Source: Kappaphycus alvarezii
Taxonomy: Eukaryota > Rhodophyta > Florideophyceae > Gigartinales > Solieriaceae
DNA: 64,000 nucleotides
Direction: 5' to 3'
Assembly: GCA_002205965.3 (NCBI GenBank)
Contig: NADL03000590.1
Span: forward strand, 1,927,001 to 1,991,000
The notes beneath the pieces were generated by a model, which was not told where the DNA came from, did not search any database, and saw only the letters and a program-made list of their open reading frames with translations. Both the position numbers and the translations under genes were made by a program. Below are positions 46,833 through 58,476 of this stretch, in pieces (positions within the stretch are counted from its first letter, which is position 1; each line of letters starts with the position of its first letter).

Positions 46833-47991
46833 AGTAAACTCATTTGGAAAGAAGATACAGCGTTTGAGAACTCCTGTAGGACTTAAAATCCCCTGGCTGA
46901 GAGAAGTTCTCAATATGCAAACCTCATTTCCGTGCAATTTTGATTGATTATAAAAGAAGTTTTCGTGGCCCCTGCAGGATTTTCAAAGATTTTCAAGAAC
47001 AAAAACCTAGGGATGGATTATATGCCGACAAAGAGCCTAATTTTACTACTGAAGTATGACTTGCTTTCCAGTGACTTGAAGAAGGCAGTATTGATATCCA
47101 TGTGTTTATGAATTTGGTATCTCGCTTTATAAAATATGAAAAGACTTTCGACCCTGTAGATGAGTATATTGTTTTGCTTATTGCCTTTTGCCGTCACAAT
47201 TTTCTGTCAAGTGAAAGTTGAGATATTTGGAGGCCATAATTGCTGCATTCGAGGTACAGTACTTACAAGGGATCGTTTCCAACTTTGTAAATATTTCCTT
47301 CTGGAATTTAAATATTGAAGTACATGTTGCCGTCATGATGTTTTTTCGATAACATATGCAAATCTGCTGGAAAAGTCGGAAATCATGTTGAAGACGTGAT
47401 TTAAATATTACTGAATTATGTATTTAGAAATTCTCTGGGCTGAAACATTTGTTCATGGTTTCAAAGAGCTGGGACTAGTCCAACGCATTTGAGGTTGGCA
47501 GCATAATTATTTACCTGAAAGTTTGATCTTCATCAGATAATGATATCTGTTCACGTAATTTCTCAAGGAAAAATAGTTCTTACTGCTCAGATGGTAATAC
47601 GGTTAGGAAATACTGAAAATAGAAAGTTTATTTTGTTGAGAACATAGTGCAAATTGAGATGTCCCGTTCTGATGTCATAGGAGGTACTAAGCCTTTAGAA
47701 GAAAAACATTTGCCGAACATTGTTAAATGCTGATTTAAAAATGAAGCAAGAAGAGTAGATGCAAAAATGAATGAGAGCTTGTATAGAGGATAATGTTAAA
47801 GCGAAAGCTCAGGGCCGTTCTAAGCGTTACTATTTACAGATATTTCTTCCTGGAACGTACTAGAAACGCCAGTGGACAATTAAAACAGTTTATAAGCACA
47901 AAAGCTGCGGCGATAAAGCGTAAAGCTCTTAATTCTTTTTAATAATGATTTTAAAGCGAGATAATAAATTGTTTTCATACATTTGCTTTCC
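46833..47991. other. AT-rich stretch without genes
   Basis: No open frame, RNA gene or repeat is supported. Confidence 0.5.
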
Positions 47992-48437
47992 CTAGTGTCT
48001 ATTGGACCGTTGTCCTCTTATGAGGACAACCTTTAGCCCTTTTTTTTCAATACAAATTTTTTTACCTTAGCGCATTTCTTGTCCCTCCGCATTAGTTCAT
48101 GAGTGTAGATGGCCGATCAAAACAAACTTTTCAAGATTGTTGACCCTGGTGAAGGCCAGAGCAGTTTTCCCTCACCAGCTTCCGCTCTTCGCAAGAAGTT
48201 GTGAAAACGGCTTCATTTTGGAAGGAAAAATAGTTCATATTATCGTTGGGGTTTTAGAAACGAGGGGGCATATACAGTAAAAATTACTGTACTGTAACTT
48301 AACAAAAAAAACCTTTTTTGCAGTAAAAATTTCAGGCTTCCAAAACATTTTCTGTTCCAAAATGTAACGGAAACTGTCCTCATATGAGGACAAAGTGTGC
48401 CTCATATGAGGACAGAGCATGGTCGTATAGACACTAG
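47992..48437. mobile_element. MITE-like element, copy 2
   Basis: 446 bp. The left end CTAGTGTCTAT (47992-48002) is the exact reverse complement of the right end ATAGACACTAG (48427-48437). Next to the left end lies GTCCTCTTATGAGGAC. Near the right end lie the palindrome GTCCTCATATGAGGAC (48375-48390) and a second CCTCATATGAGGAC. No coding capacity. It is the better preserved of two family members; copy 1 is at 9105-9543. Confidence 0.8.
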
Positions 48438-49379
48438 AGACTCTACTATTATATTCTTTTCCATTTGAAGTTCTCTAACACCTCTCCTTAGCCACATGTA
48501 CATGGTTTCAGCCTTCCATGATATCCAAGGAGACTGAAACAAAAATGTCCTTGATTAGAATTTATTCCGGTCTCGTTTCACCACCCAAACAGACGTTCAG
48601 CCCTCAAATGGTTGATTCTTTGTGATTTGTAGGGAGATAGATAGTTCTGACTAATTGTGACTGTGTTGCGAATTTCACAAAAAAAAATTTCATCTGCAAA
48701 TAGACATACAGTCACAGTATTTACAGATCATATTTTGGATACTGCATCGATTAATCATTTTTGAAATGGTGCAACTTTTTCCCATTTACGATCCATTTCC
48801 ATAATCAGCAAATGCCCGCCGGAAATTCACTGTCTTACAAATGGCTCCATTACTTTTATGTAAGACAAATGGGAACGAGAAAATGCGCGCTAGCCCTAGG
48901 TTTCAGCAGAGAACTGCTCATTTATGGAAAAAATGCATTAATGAATGAAGCAGCATATCTGCCAAAAGTCTGAGAAATTATTTTGCCCCGCAAACATTTT
49001 GAAAATAACCGCGCAGTATTTTCACCTATTTAAAATTATTAAATTACCAGCTAAGTCCTACAAAACAGCTCAAAGGATTCCATTTACATTCCCTGCCATG
49101 TTTAAGACAGTCACTTTAGCAACTGGTCAGTGTCGGCATTTGGCGTTATGCCGAACTTAGAGTTATGCAGATGCATATGATGCAGTGGGATCGCGGTAAG
49201 TGAACCCAAGAAAATTGAAATGTCGCGGTACGTGAAATCATCGAGGTGTTCCCATGCCAGGAGGCCTATAAAATTAAAAGAAAATCAACATTTTTACCTG
49301 TCCCTTTACTTGTAACTGTCAGAAAGATGATGTATAGCCGAGTCGAGTACTGCAGTGTAGGCTGAAAGGAATAAGCAGT
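48438..49379. other. Stretch without genes
   Basis: Short open frames only; none carries a recognisable motif. Confidence 0.4.
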
Positions 49380-50870
49380 TAGGAACCTCGGATGAAACTG
49401 CAGCCTTCCCAGTTATCAGCTTTCCTCAAGATGAAACACGTTTCCTTAACCTTTGGGCAGAAGAAGTTGATTTGCACGGAAGTCGAGAGATGAAATGCTC
49501 AGGGGAAAAGCTTTAAATTGAATGATGTAGCTCTGTGGGTGCAAGAATATTTCCGGCTTCTGAAGAAACCGAGCACCCCTACCGTCTCACGAATCCTTCG
49601 CACAAATTTCTCCCCGCTGATCTCGCTTCAAAAGATTCTAAAGGGAAAAAGGACGCTCACATCGGCTGGAACGAAATCTTTTCGCTTGGATCCTGGACCT
49701 AGTAGAGCATAAGCATATGCTCAGGGGTGAAGTAATTAAGCAAAAAACTCGTCGATTCTAGCAGTTTGACAACCTTCGCCTCCCCAGCCGATTACGGAGA
49801 ATCAGGGTCTGTGGATGCCACGGTTGGGGAAGGGAGCTACAGAGACTAGTTGAGCTGTCTAGAGGGTATTAGCTTCGAGATTTTTTTAATGCGGACGAAT
49901 CTGGTTTTTTCTAGAAGCTTGCCCTGCATCAGAACATTGCGCACCACCAGCTTTCTGGATTGAAGAATAACAAGACGCAGTTGAGATTCATGCCCTGCGC
50001 AAATAAAGACGGCTCGCAGAAGATCGACCGTAAATTCATTGGTCATGCGCGAGGGCCACGAACGTTTGGAAGGAACAGTGGTGAGGACCTTGGCTACGAT
50101 TATTACGCCAATGAAGGCGCGTAGATGACGGCAGATGTGTTTTGGGAATGACTACACCGTTTTAGCTCAATCATTGGCATGGAGCCAGGCAGGAAAGTTA
50201 TGTTACTTTTGGATAACTTTTCTGCTCATAGTTCTCCATCTAAGCCGCTGCTGAACCTCGAGAACTTTACAACTATATATTTGCCGCCGAATGCTACCTC
50301 AAAGCTGCAGCCCATGGACGCTGGGATCATAGCCTCTTTGAAAAAGGGTACAGGCGGCTACAGTACGACTGGGCTCTAGACTTAGCGGAAGAGGGCCCAA
50401 AAGATATCTACAATATAGATTTACTTACAGCTATGCCGTGGTTGAAGACAGCATGGGTGGAGCTAAGTCCGGCAGTATTTGCGAATTGCTTCTGCCGTTC
50501 TGGTCTAATTGATAGGCACAGGTATGGAGATCTGGACTACGGTGCAAGTGCGAGCGACGCGAACATCGACAGTGTTTTGAATGATTCTATCAATAGGCTC
50601 CGTGCGCCGTCTAGCAGAATGAGCATTAGTGCATTCCGACAAGCAGACAACCGCCCCATTTTTTATCAACCTACGGATGAGTCTAAGATGGTGAACGATG
50701 TGGTGGAAGATTTTAAAAGGAGGTCCCAGCAAGGGACGAAAAGGAGCTTTGTGGTATTTCGTTGCCCTTATTAGACAGGCAACTTGAGGCCATCGCGTTG
50801 GTGGAAAGGATACTGGAATATGGGGAAGATCATGAAGGGAAGTAGTGTGTGTTAAGGAAACTACGGTCGA
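49380..50870 (+). pseudogene. Pogo/Tigger-like (DDE_1) transposase
   Basis: A CENP-B-like helix-turn-helix remnant, ALWVQEYFRLLKK...TVSRILR, lies near 49525-49605. The DDE_1 core reads FFNADESGFF (first Asp, about 49885), MLLLDNFSAH (second Asp, about 50205), and LPPNATSKLQPMDAGIIASL with the third Asp (about 50280-50340). All three catalytic acidic residues remain. Isolated stops (for example after NADESGFF and in MTADVFWE*L) and a shift near 50350 interrupt the gene. The C-terminal region to about 50774 has the usual AMPWLKTAWVELSP motif. It is a recently inactivated copy compared with the one at 7.5-8.1 kb. Confidence 0.85.
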
Positions 50871-51369
50871 TACAACGCGAGATTCTCCAAAAGCAGTTCG
50901 AGGGTATAGAGCAGACCACCATTGACTATTTATTTATGCGAATAAATTATTTTAATGTCATTTCATTGGAATAAAAAGTGGCTCCCACTCAAAAGTCGCC
51001 ATATATGAAACAAAAGCAGGATTCCAAGCTTTTTTCCATTAGCACGACTCGACTGTAAGACAAAGACGAAGAATACGCATTTATCAATTTTGACGATTTC
51101 ATGAGACAGGAGATCAAAGGCTAAGATACCAAAAAGCCTACATGCCTTACAATTTTACTGTGTAAAGATTAGAATTTCTGATATTATCAATGACGTACAA
51201 AATTTAGGCCCCATCTCTTAATCAAAATGTGAAAATAAGGAACCCATTTAACACGCTAAATACCCTGCAGTATGTAAATAGATAAGCGGATGCGTAGATG
51301 GGCTGCCAAATTAGGGATTCAAAGTTTGAGAAGTTTTTGACAACAAGTTTGAGGTATTGAGTCAAGTGA
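50871..51369. other. Junction stretch between transposase and copia C
   Basis: No coding or repeat features recognised. Confidence 0.4.
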
Positions 51370-51870
51370 ACGCCATATTTACATGCTGCACGTGGGCTCG
51401 CGGAATATTTCCACGGAGAGCACGCGTCACTCTTGTCGACGCTACCACTTTTGACAATTCGTTTCGAGCTTCATGTAGATATTTCATTCTTTTTGAATCT
51501 GCTGGGGTATCTCAGCAGGCCTTACAGAGATTTGCGACATTACACCGAAAACAAGAAGCTTCGGAACGATATCATTGGGCCCTGCGGTATTATTGAGAGC
51601 CTTCACAGCTGTTTGCAGTATGGTCCGGTTGCCCATAGTGGGATTATTTGCCTTAATCTTTCGATATAACTGTCGAATAAAGGCATGGTAGCGTTATCCA
51701 ACTCGTAAAGAGTTATGACTCTCGACCCTAGAAAAAGTCAACTTGATCCCATTCACTCTACACAGAGCCTTAAATGTTGTACTAGCAAACTGTGGACCTT
51801 GATCAGCATGTATCTCTGACGGGTGTCCGACATAACGGAGGGTCCACATAGACAAGTACGAATCCTACAC
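51370..51870 (-). pseudogene. Copia C integrase fragment
   Basis: HADQGPQFASTTFKALCRVN carries the second catalytic Asp, and VESHNSLRVG the Glu. IKANNPTMGNRTILQTAVKA and RPAEIPQQI match the C-terminal part found in copia A. Three or more stops interrupt it. Confidence 0.75.
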
Positions 51871-52279
51871 AGCTACGGTTGCCTCAGAGCTTAGAAATTC
51901 TGCTGCTTTAAACTTAGTTTCCTTGTCGAAATTATTTAAAATCCAGTCCTCTTCGATTGTGAATAATTGGATGCACAGTAAACGGTTCAATACGACTTCT
52001 TCATCCGGGAGAGTAACCTTGAATCTCCTTGGACCCTGTCCAAGTCTTTGTCACATATCTCAGCTACTCTCAATCCTCTCAAGTTGCTGTAGGGTCTGAC
52101 TGGTGCTGTCCCCTGGTCTTGCCCTCCTCAGGATAGCGTAAAGTCCCTGCAATACGGGATGGAAAAAGTGAAGAAAAACACGATGGAGTAACCCCTCCGT
52201 AAACAACACCACCAAGTCAGTATCCCATACAATATAAAGGTGTCCACCCTTTCAAGTTAACAATATTTCACAGCTTCCG

Positions 52280-52600
52280 TCTTTTGCTGTGAGCTTGTTT
52301 TTAGCAAGGTCAATGGTCATCATGAAGGAGTCTAGAGCTCGAAACCCAGCAAGAGTGGTACGCCCTCATTCACTACTTCAACTTAAAACGAGAAAAAAGT
52401 ATTCCCATCGATAGAAATTCGAACGGTTATAAAACCTATTCCCATAAATCTCTTCTCACTTGACTAGTACAAACGGTCGATTTCACATCGCTTAGGATGA
52501 AACGGCATGCCCGTTGAATTGCAGTATTCGTAAGCTTTCCGTTTCCCACTGAAGGACTTTTGCGATCCAGTGTCAACACAAGCTCCATTAATGAGTTTTT
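52280..52600 (-). pseudogene. Copia C aspartic protease
   Basis: ACVDTGSQKSFSG has the retropepsin catalytic DTG intact. GIGFITVRISIDG and VPLLLGFEL correspond to the flap side and second half. Stops occur near 52465, 52395 and 52335. Confidence 0.7.
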
Positions 52601-52707
52601 TTAGTTACATTCGGCAACTAAAAACTCCAAATACGTCTTCTCGTCGCTCTAAACGAATGTCATTGAATCATTCATGGTGCTTTATGGCTCATTTTCATGA
52701 ATAAAAA

Positions 52708-53577
52708 CTAAATCCGGAACATTTGAACTGACGGAGGAGTTGGAAATCTGGAGTGAAGCGAGAGGGCTATTTGAGCCAGAGGAAGCCAACCTGTGGTGCA
52801 TTCGAACATCCAAGTTCGACAGAAGACTCTCAAACACCTCTTTTTTGTCCCCATTTTCGTTTTTTCCTGTTCCGTTTCTTGCGATGCTTCTGCGTCCAAC
52901 TGAAAGAAGAAATCGGCCAAGACGAAGTCAATAACGTTCTCCCCTGTGTTTTTCTTTTTAGAGTAATACTTCACTTTCCATGCGGCTGCCAAGGCAGTAT
53001 TCTGTGGCCTTGGGCATTCTTTAACCGTGTGCGAGGGTTCATCATAGTTAGAGCATCCTGAAATGGAGAGAGGTTCAAATTTACTGTCAGGCTTTACCGT
53101 TTTTTGACCTTCAGAGTTCCGTAGTGTCACGAACCTGACAGATAACGGTCTCTGTCCATATCGCCTCTGTCACGTGAAAAGAATAATAGCAACATCGTTT
53201 TCGTAACCAAATAGGCTGTCTCTGTTTCTAGTAAATATCTCATCCCTTATCTTGGCAATTTTAGCCTCTTTGTTGAGCTTCAATTGTGCTTCAAGTTCCC
53301 CATAAAGTCTTTGAAAGTTCAGCTCATGTGTTGCAATTCTAACCATAGGTTCTTTGTCCCAATCGTACCCTGCGACAGCAGAAGAAAGAAATTCCACTCT
53401 GTATGCATCACTTCGATAGGTAATGAGAGCCTGCCTGGATAATTTTATGATCAACTTGTACACATGCGCCAAAGAATTTGATTCACCCGTAACATCTGTG
53501 ACAAATTTGCCCATACGCAAAGACTCGAGCAGATTGGCTTGGATACGGTAACGGATGCGGCTTGGATGCAGCACCAT
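52708..53577 (-). pseudogene. Copia C gag
   Basis: One frame with a single in-frame stop at 53170-53172. It carries capsid-like helical sequence with ATHELNFQRLYGELEAQLKL, the counterpart of ATHNLTFQMLYSELEAALQL in copia A. A zinc knuckle SGCSNYDEPSHTVKEC follows, in which the second Cys reads Tyr. Then come ALAAAWKVKYYSKKK and a Glu/Gln-rich tail. Confidence 0.8.
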
Positions 53578-54353
53578 GTAAAGCTTGTAATTTCTCCTTT
53601 AGTAATTCCTGTCCTGTTTTGGCCATGCGTAGCCTACCTCCCTCTATCATGGGCACGGCACAGCACAGCGCTATATGTACTGTACTGTGCGTGCCTCAAA
53701 CCCCCACTCCTATCCTGGCATGCAGCCAAGAGACACGCCTGGTAACTTCCAGACGTATCTTCTCAGGGTGCGGCGCTGTACAGTACTGTACGATGCCCAT
53801 TGTGGGGCACGTACAGTGCTTTACTTGACATACAGTAATCCAAGGCCACACCTACAGTAATCAATGTACCACAGTAACACTTGCGAGGGTCAAGGGGGCT
53901 CACGAACTCTTTGAGTGGAAGCACATGTTTGGATCTTGTAGTATCCTGGATCTCCATGGCGCCCGCTGATTGGATTTCCACATTGGAGACCGCTTGTGTG
54001 CGGCGCTAGCACTGTATGGTAATGGTCCAGAAGGGGCAAGCCGGGTCCGGCTGGAGGGACCATCAAATGGTGTGGCTATTGTGTAATATATGCTGTAGGC
54101 TACTGTAATTATGTATCCGCGGGATATGGGACAGCTGTCCATGAGGGTTTCCGCCGCCGTGTTACTGTACAGTACACTGGTCGGACGGAGTGTGACCGCT
54201 GGGTGTCAACAAAGATCGAGCCGCTGAGGGCTGCCCGAAGAGTGCCCGGAGGCACGACACCGATCCGTTTTAAGCAGCGTGGTCGCGTCACCCTAAAAAA
54301 CAGACCGGAGTCTATCGTGTTTATTGCTTCGTAACCTCACTACTGTACCCTAG
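53578..54353. other. Gene-free stretch rich in TACTGTAC motifs
   Basis: Contains GTACTGTACTGTG (near 53678), GTACAGTACTGTACG (near 53779) and TACTGTACAGTACAC (near 54164). No gene is supported. Confidence 0.5.
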
Positions 54354-54514
54354 TGCGACCAGGAGTAGTAATTGATAGCGCGTAGGTAGGCTACGTAGGC
54401 TACGGATAGGGGAAAAAAAGGATTCTTTTACAAAGAGGGCCGGGGCTGAACACTTCGGGAAGACAACGGACGGGTGCGTCTACGCTGTTCAAACTTCTTT
54501 CTATTTCTTCCCCA
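54354..54514 (-). repeat. 3' LTR of copia B
   Basis: On the + strand it begins TGCGACCAGG and ends TTCTTCCCCA, so it has TG...CA borders. By eye it differs from the other LTR at about 21 of 160 positions, without gaps. Confidence 0.85.
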
Positions 54515-54844
54515 TCAAATTCCGCCAATTTCATCCACGTGTGCACGCGTGGAAGCGTGTTCAGCTCTCAACACCAACCTCAACACAAACACTAATCGCT
54601 CGACGACGAAGGCTGTGCAGCGGCCTGCTACTGTGTGTTCAAATAAAGGTGGGCTGCGCAGTGGAAAGAAGTCGGCGCCTTCCGAACCATTCTCGGCACT
54701 ACTAACTTGCACGGAATTTCCTCCCATCCCTTACCGGCAGAAAGTTACCTTATGGGCGACACTTCTCTCCTGCTTCCCTTAGAGACCCGTGCGAGGCAGG
54801 CCCCCGAAAAGCGGCCATCATGATGCAGAATCGCGAACGAGGCG

Positions 54845-55890
54845 ATGAGCTTCCAGTCATGTAGAGAAGGGTGGTCAGCGGAAAGAAGCTGCGAGGGAAA
54901 CTTGGCTCCATCGGTGTTCGAGGATTTGTTCGGGAGCGATGTTGAAAATGCTTTGAACACGGTCGAGTTGATAGTGCAAGGGAGGGATCCTGAGGTAAGT
55001 GAAGATGAGGTAGACGGGATCGACGTTGAGGTTGATGAAAGGGATTCGGATGAGTGGACGATAGATGCAATGATGTTTAGCGATGGATTGAGCTCTGGTG
55101 AGTTCGAATTCGCAAAGGATAAATGGTATGCTTGCGATGGAAAGGTAAAGATGAGTCGAGGTACTGTATGATTCGTGAGGGTTATCTGAACATGCTTTAG
55201 TTCGCGAGAGGGCAAATTGAGTTCCCGACGGTCATAGTTGGAGGCATGGATCGTGTCCAAGGTATTCAGGCATTCTGCAAGGTGTAGAGTGCAGATGCGG
55301 CGAGGGTTCTTACGGATTTAAAGGAGTTCTGTTGGGCATATCCAGGAGTTGCGGTACTTACGGGTGGCCCTGGTGCAAGGGAAGAGCAGGTTAAATTAGC
55401 GAGCTTACTGGCTTACGGTGTTGAAGGGCCGTATGTGTCTAGTAGGCAGTTGGATTGCATACATGCTGCAATCGTTAACAAAATGAGGTGCTTGCGTGAT
55501 CTGCAGGATGTTGCGATCATGAAAGGTAGGTTCGAGAAATTAACGGTCCACTTTAGTAACTTGAAGCAGGCTGGCCCGTTAATCTGGACGATTGGATTGT
55601 GGGTTTGTTTCCGCAAGCCCCATCACAGGGTTGGAATTCGAAACCAACGGTTCTCAGGGGCGTTTAACATAATATCTGAATTCAAGGGTGGGATAGAAAT
55701 CGTCAGGTTAGTTAGCGAGCGAAGTTCCCGCGTGGATCACTGCGTTTGTGTCGACGCAACTCAAGGGTTGATCCTGGATTCAGCCGAGAACTTTGCGATC
55801 AGGCTGAATGTGGAAGCGCTGAAGTTATGTGCTGGACCGTGGGCTCAGCAGGCCGTTGTAGAGGAGGTGCTCGAGCTTCATTCTCAGTAG
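54845..55890 (+). pseudogene. Antisense gene inside copia B, unknown protein
   Basis: I do not recognise the product. It lies between pol and the 3' LTR of copia B but on the opposite strand, ending (TAG 55888-55890) only 12 bp from the pol stop codon. ATG 54845 opens an acidic N-terminal part with many D/E residues. After a shift near 55135 the frame continues to the end with two in-frame TAGs (55198-55200 and 55285-55287). Longer readable parts include EFPTVIVGGMDRVQGIQAF, AYPGVAVLTGGPGAREEQVK and LDCIHAAIVNKMRCLRD. The end has SRVDHCVCVDATQGLILDSA, whose H...D spacing recalls the His-Asp part of papain-fold enzymes. That resemblance is speculative. About 345 residues. Confidence 0.6.
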
Positions 55891-55902
55891 ATCGAAATAA
55901 AG

Positions 55903-56750
55903 TCAAGTTATCTCTTTTGAACGGATTATCCATAGGTCGGGTTGGATGTCAAGTTGCCCAGTAGTGATTACCTCCCGGAGAAATGTATGGCTCATGGGCT
56001 TGGTGAGTCCATCTGCAATGTTATTGCTGCTCCTCACGAAGCCCATATCGGATATTAACTTGTCTTGAAATCCTTCTCTAGCTGCCGCAATATCCAACAT
56101 CGTTCTCTTCTCGGATGTACGCAAACCCTTAGAGATAACGTCGAACAAGCTGTCCGCAAGCAATTGGAATGGAAGTGTTAGTTCAGAACAATCTTCAGTT
56201 TTTCTGAAAGAGCTATAGCGATGTCGAAGATGTCGCTAAAAGCGATAAGTTCCCTGAAAATTGCGGATCTTTTAACGCGCCTTGACCTGTATGAATTGAA
56301 TGATATTGGCGCTATCTTGTTCGAGTCATCTGCAAGGAATACAACGTGCCCGAGTTCTGACGATAAATCCTGCTTGTTTGCGAACGAGGAGTCCGAAAAT
56401 CCAACAAATCGGATCTTGCTTGGGTCCAGTTTCGGTATTTTTAGTCTCACGCGATTATCAGCAGCGTATTTTACTGCCTTGTTATTTCTTCGCAATATCT
56501 GAGGACGATTGGAGTCGAATATTTCTTACGTAACTTGTGCGAGTTGCGCTATCTCAAAAAGGCAGCCTGGCCTGGAGTTTGCCAACCACGCTAAGCACAT
56601 ACGCATTGATCTGAAAGAATTAAATGAGGCGTCCTGCGGTAGGCATTCTAACTTGCGCAGGTATGAAATTTGATCAACGAAGAAAGCTTTTCCCTTCTTG
56701 TCAAGGATGAACCCGGTGAAATCAGACGGGAGCGAAGATCCCTCCTTCAT
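55903..56750 (-). pseudogene. Copia B RNase H and pol end
   Basis: FTGFILDKKGKAFFVDQISY (near 56700) and MRMCLAWLANSRPGCLFEIA (near 56560) are the end of RT. FVGFSDSSFANKQDLSSELG (near 56380) is the first-Asp motif of RNase H, and AIFRELIAFSDIFDIAIAL the Glu motif. A final frame with KRTMLDIAAAREGF and SNNIADGLTKPMSH ends in TGA at 55903. The frame from 57014 to 56750, which should contain YVDD, is lost. Confidence 0.8.
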
Positions 56751-57013
56751 TTCAAACCTTTCGTTCGTACACTTCGAGTGCGCGCGAAAGTTGCTGTCAC
56801 CGCATCATAGAAAGTAATCCATATAGATCCGCTCAGACCTTTAAGTTTTTCCTCTCCTAGAAGGAGGTACAGTGCAGGGTCTAGGCGAAAACGTTTCATT
56901 TTCATATCTTCACGATGGTGTTTATCCAGAGTTTCGTGCCATAAAGCTCCTCCGTTGCATAGGCCGTATAGAAGGCGAAGCAGTTTCAGCCACTGGTCTG
57001 GCTCGAGTTCAAG

Positions 57014-58156
57014 TTAGGGGACCGGATATCTTATAAATATCTCTCTCTCTAAAAGTCCTGAGGATTGAAGATACGCTTGAGTTATGTCCGCATTCCATAC
57101 TTTGAAGTTAAAGCTAGCTGCTAATGACAAAAGCAGACGTATGAAAAATAGTTGAAGGGTCAAATCAATGTGAACGAGAATACTTTTCATCTTGTCTCGA
57201 TGGCCACAAATAACGAAGCGTGCCTTATACTTGGTTTTGCCATCGATATGGGACTTGATAGAGAGGACCAGGACGTTTCCATCGGGAGTTATTTCTTCTC
57301 GAAGTATAACCTTGAAGGTTCCGCGTTTGAGCAAGGCTATGATCTCCTTTTTCTTGGCGTCATCCATTTCTGTACATTTAGCGCAACTGTCACTCTCGTG
57401 CAATACCTCTGTCGCAAATATTAAGTCAAAGTCAAGTGACTTAAATTGGTAAAACACACGTTCTAAGTCTGCTAGGAACGTAAAAGAGAGTGTTTTTGGT
57501 CCCAAGAACGGCTCGACTTGAGCTATGCTAAATGATTTCGCGAGACCAGTGTCACTGCCGCGCAAAAAGACTAATTTCCTGTCGAGATCGGTGCCGGAGA
57601 CTTCGAAAGGTCCCAACCATTCGCCAATGCGGATAGACACAATCTTCTCTCTCCACACAAGAATTCGGTCTCCTGGCTGATAAGACCTGTCGGTTGACGG
57701 AGGGAAGTCGTGATGAAGTGTCCTGCGTATCTTGAGCTTGGACATTTCCACTTCTATCTCCTTTCGGGCGGTCTCTGAGATTTTGCTTCTTTCCGATAGT
57801 GCTAGTCGGCTTGGGCGGTTTTCAGGGGCTGCCGAAAGTTGAGAAAATTCTCTGAATACGAGAGCGGAGGGTAAAAGCCCCTCCGGTCCAAGGAATGTCA
57901 TTCATCGCCTTCACGGAGCAGGCTAAGGCAAGGTACTTGGCGGTGGTCGGTTGATTTTCTATGATTTCCAGAAGGTGCGGCGTAACGTTTCTTGGTGTCG
58001 TTCCCTTAGTCCAAGGCTGGAGTGGTATTCGATGACTGTCTTCTCGACCTTAACGTCGGAAACGCGAGCGAGGTGAATGAACTTTTCACCAAGCTGCGAG
58101 CCTTGTTCGAAAGCCCAGCATAAATGGCTGCCCAGCAATGGATTGTTGCTCTCCAT
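57014..58156 (-). pseudogene. Copia B integrase C-terminal part and reverse transcriptase N-terminal part
   Basis: VIEYHSSLGLRERHQETLRR (near 58040) is the last part of the integrase core. After two compensating shifts around 57960-57900, a 295-codon frame continues. It carries the integrase C-terminal domain (SYQPGDRILVWREKIVSIRI). The RT start follows with KYKARFVICGHRDKMKSILV and FNFKVWNADITQAYLQSSG (near 57070-57110), containing the first polymerase Asp. It ends at 57014. Confidence 0.8.
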
Positions 58157-58476
58157 ATATCTTCGGTAGAGAAATTTTCTAGAAATCAGGCCGCACCGGA
58201 CTTTTTACCATCGTCAACTATGTGTAAAACTGGATCCCTGTCGATGTAAATGATATCCAACAGTATGCGCTCGTTAAAACAAACATTCTCTGCGCCTCGT
58301 GTGACACGGAAGCTATTTGGCGAGTGTTGGATCCTTTGACACGGGTCACACCTTCTTGAGGTTTCCTGCAGTGTCGCCAGCGTTTCAGGTGTTGCTTCTT
58401 CCGGGCGTGAGCGTTTGATTAAATTGAAAAGCTTCGTCGCCGAAGGATGGAAGAACTGGCGGTGCAGTTTTGACAG

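Larger units (their letters stand above)
51370..53577 (-). mobile_element. Ty1/copia retrotransposon remnant C, truncated
   Basis: On the - strand gag, protease and integrase follow each other, but reverse transcriptase, RNase H and both LTRs are missing. Gag motifs begin abruptly at 53577 against unrelated GC-rich sequence, and integrase stops near 51370. It belongs to the same broad group as copia A. Confidence 0.8.
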
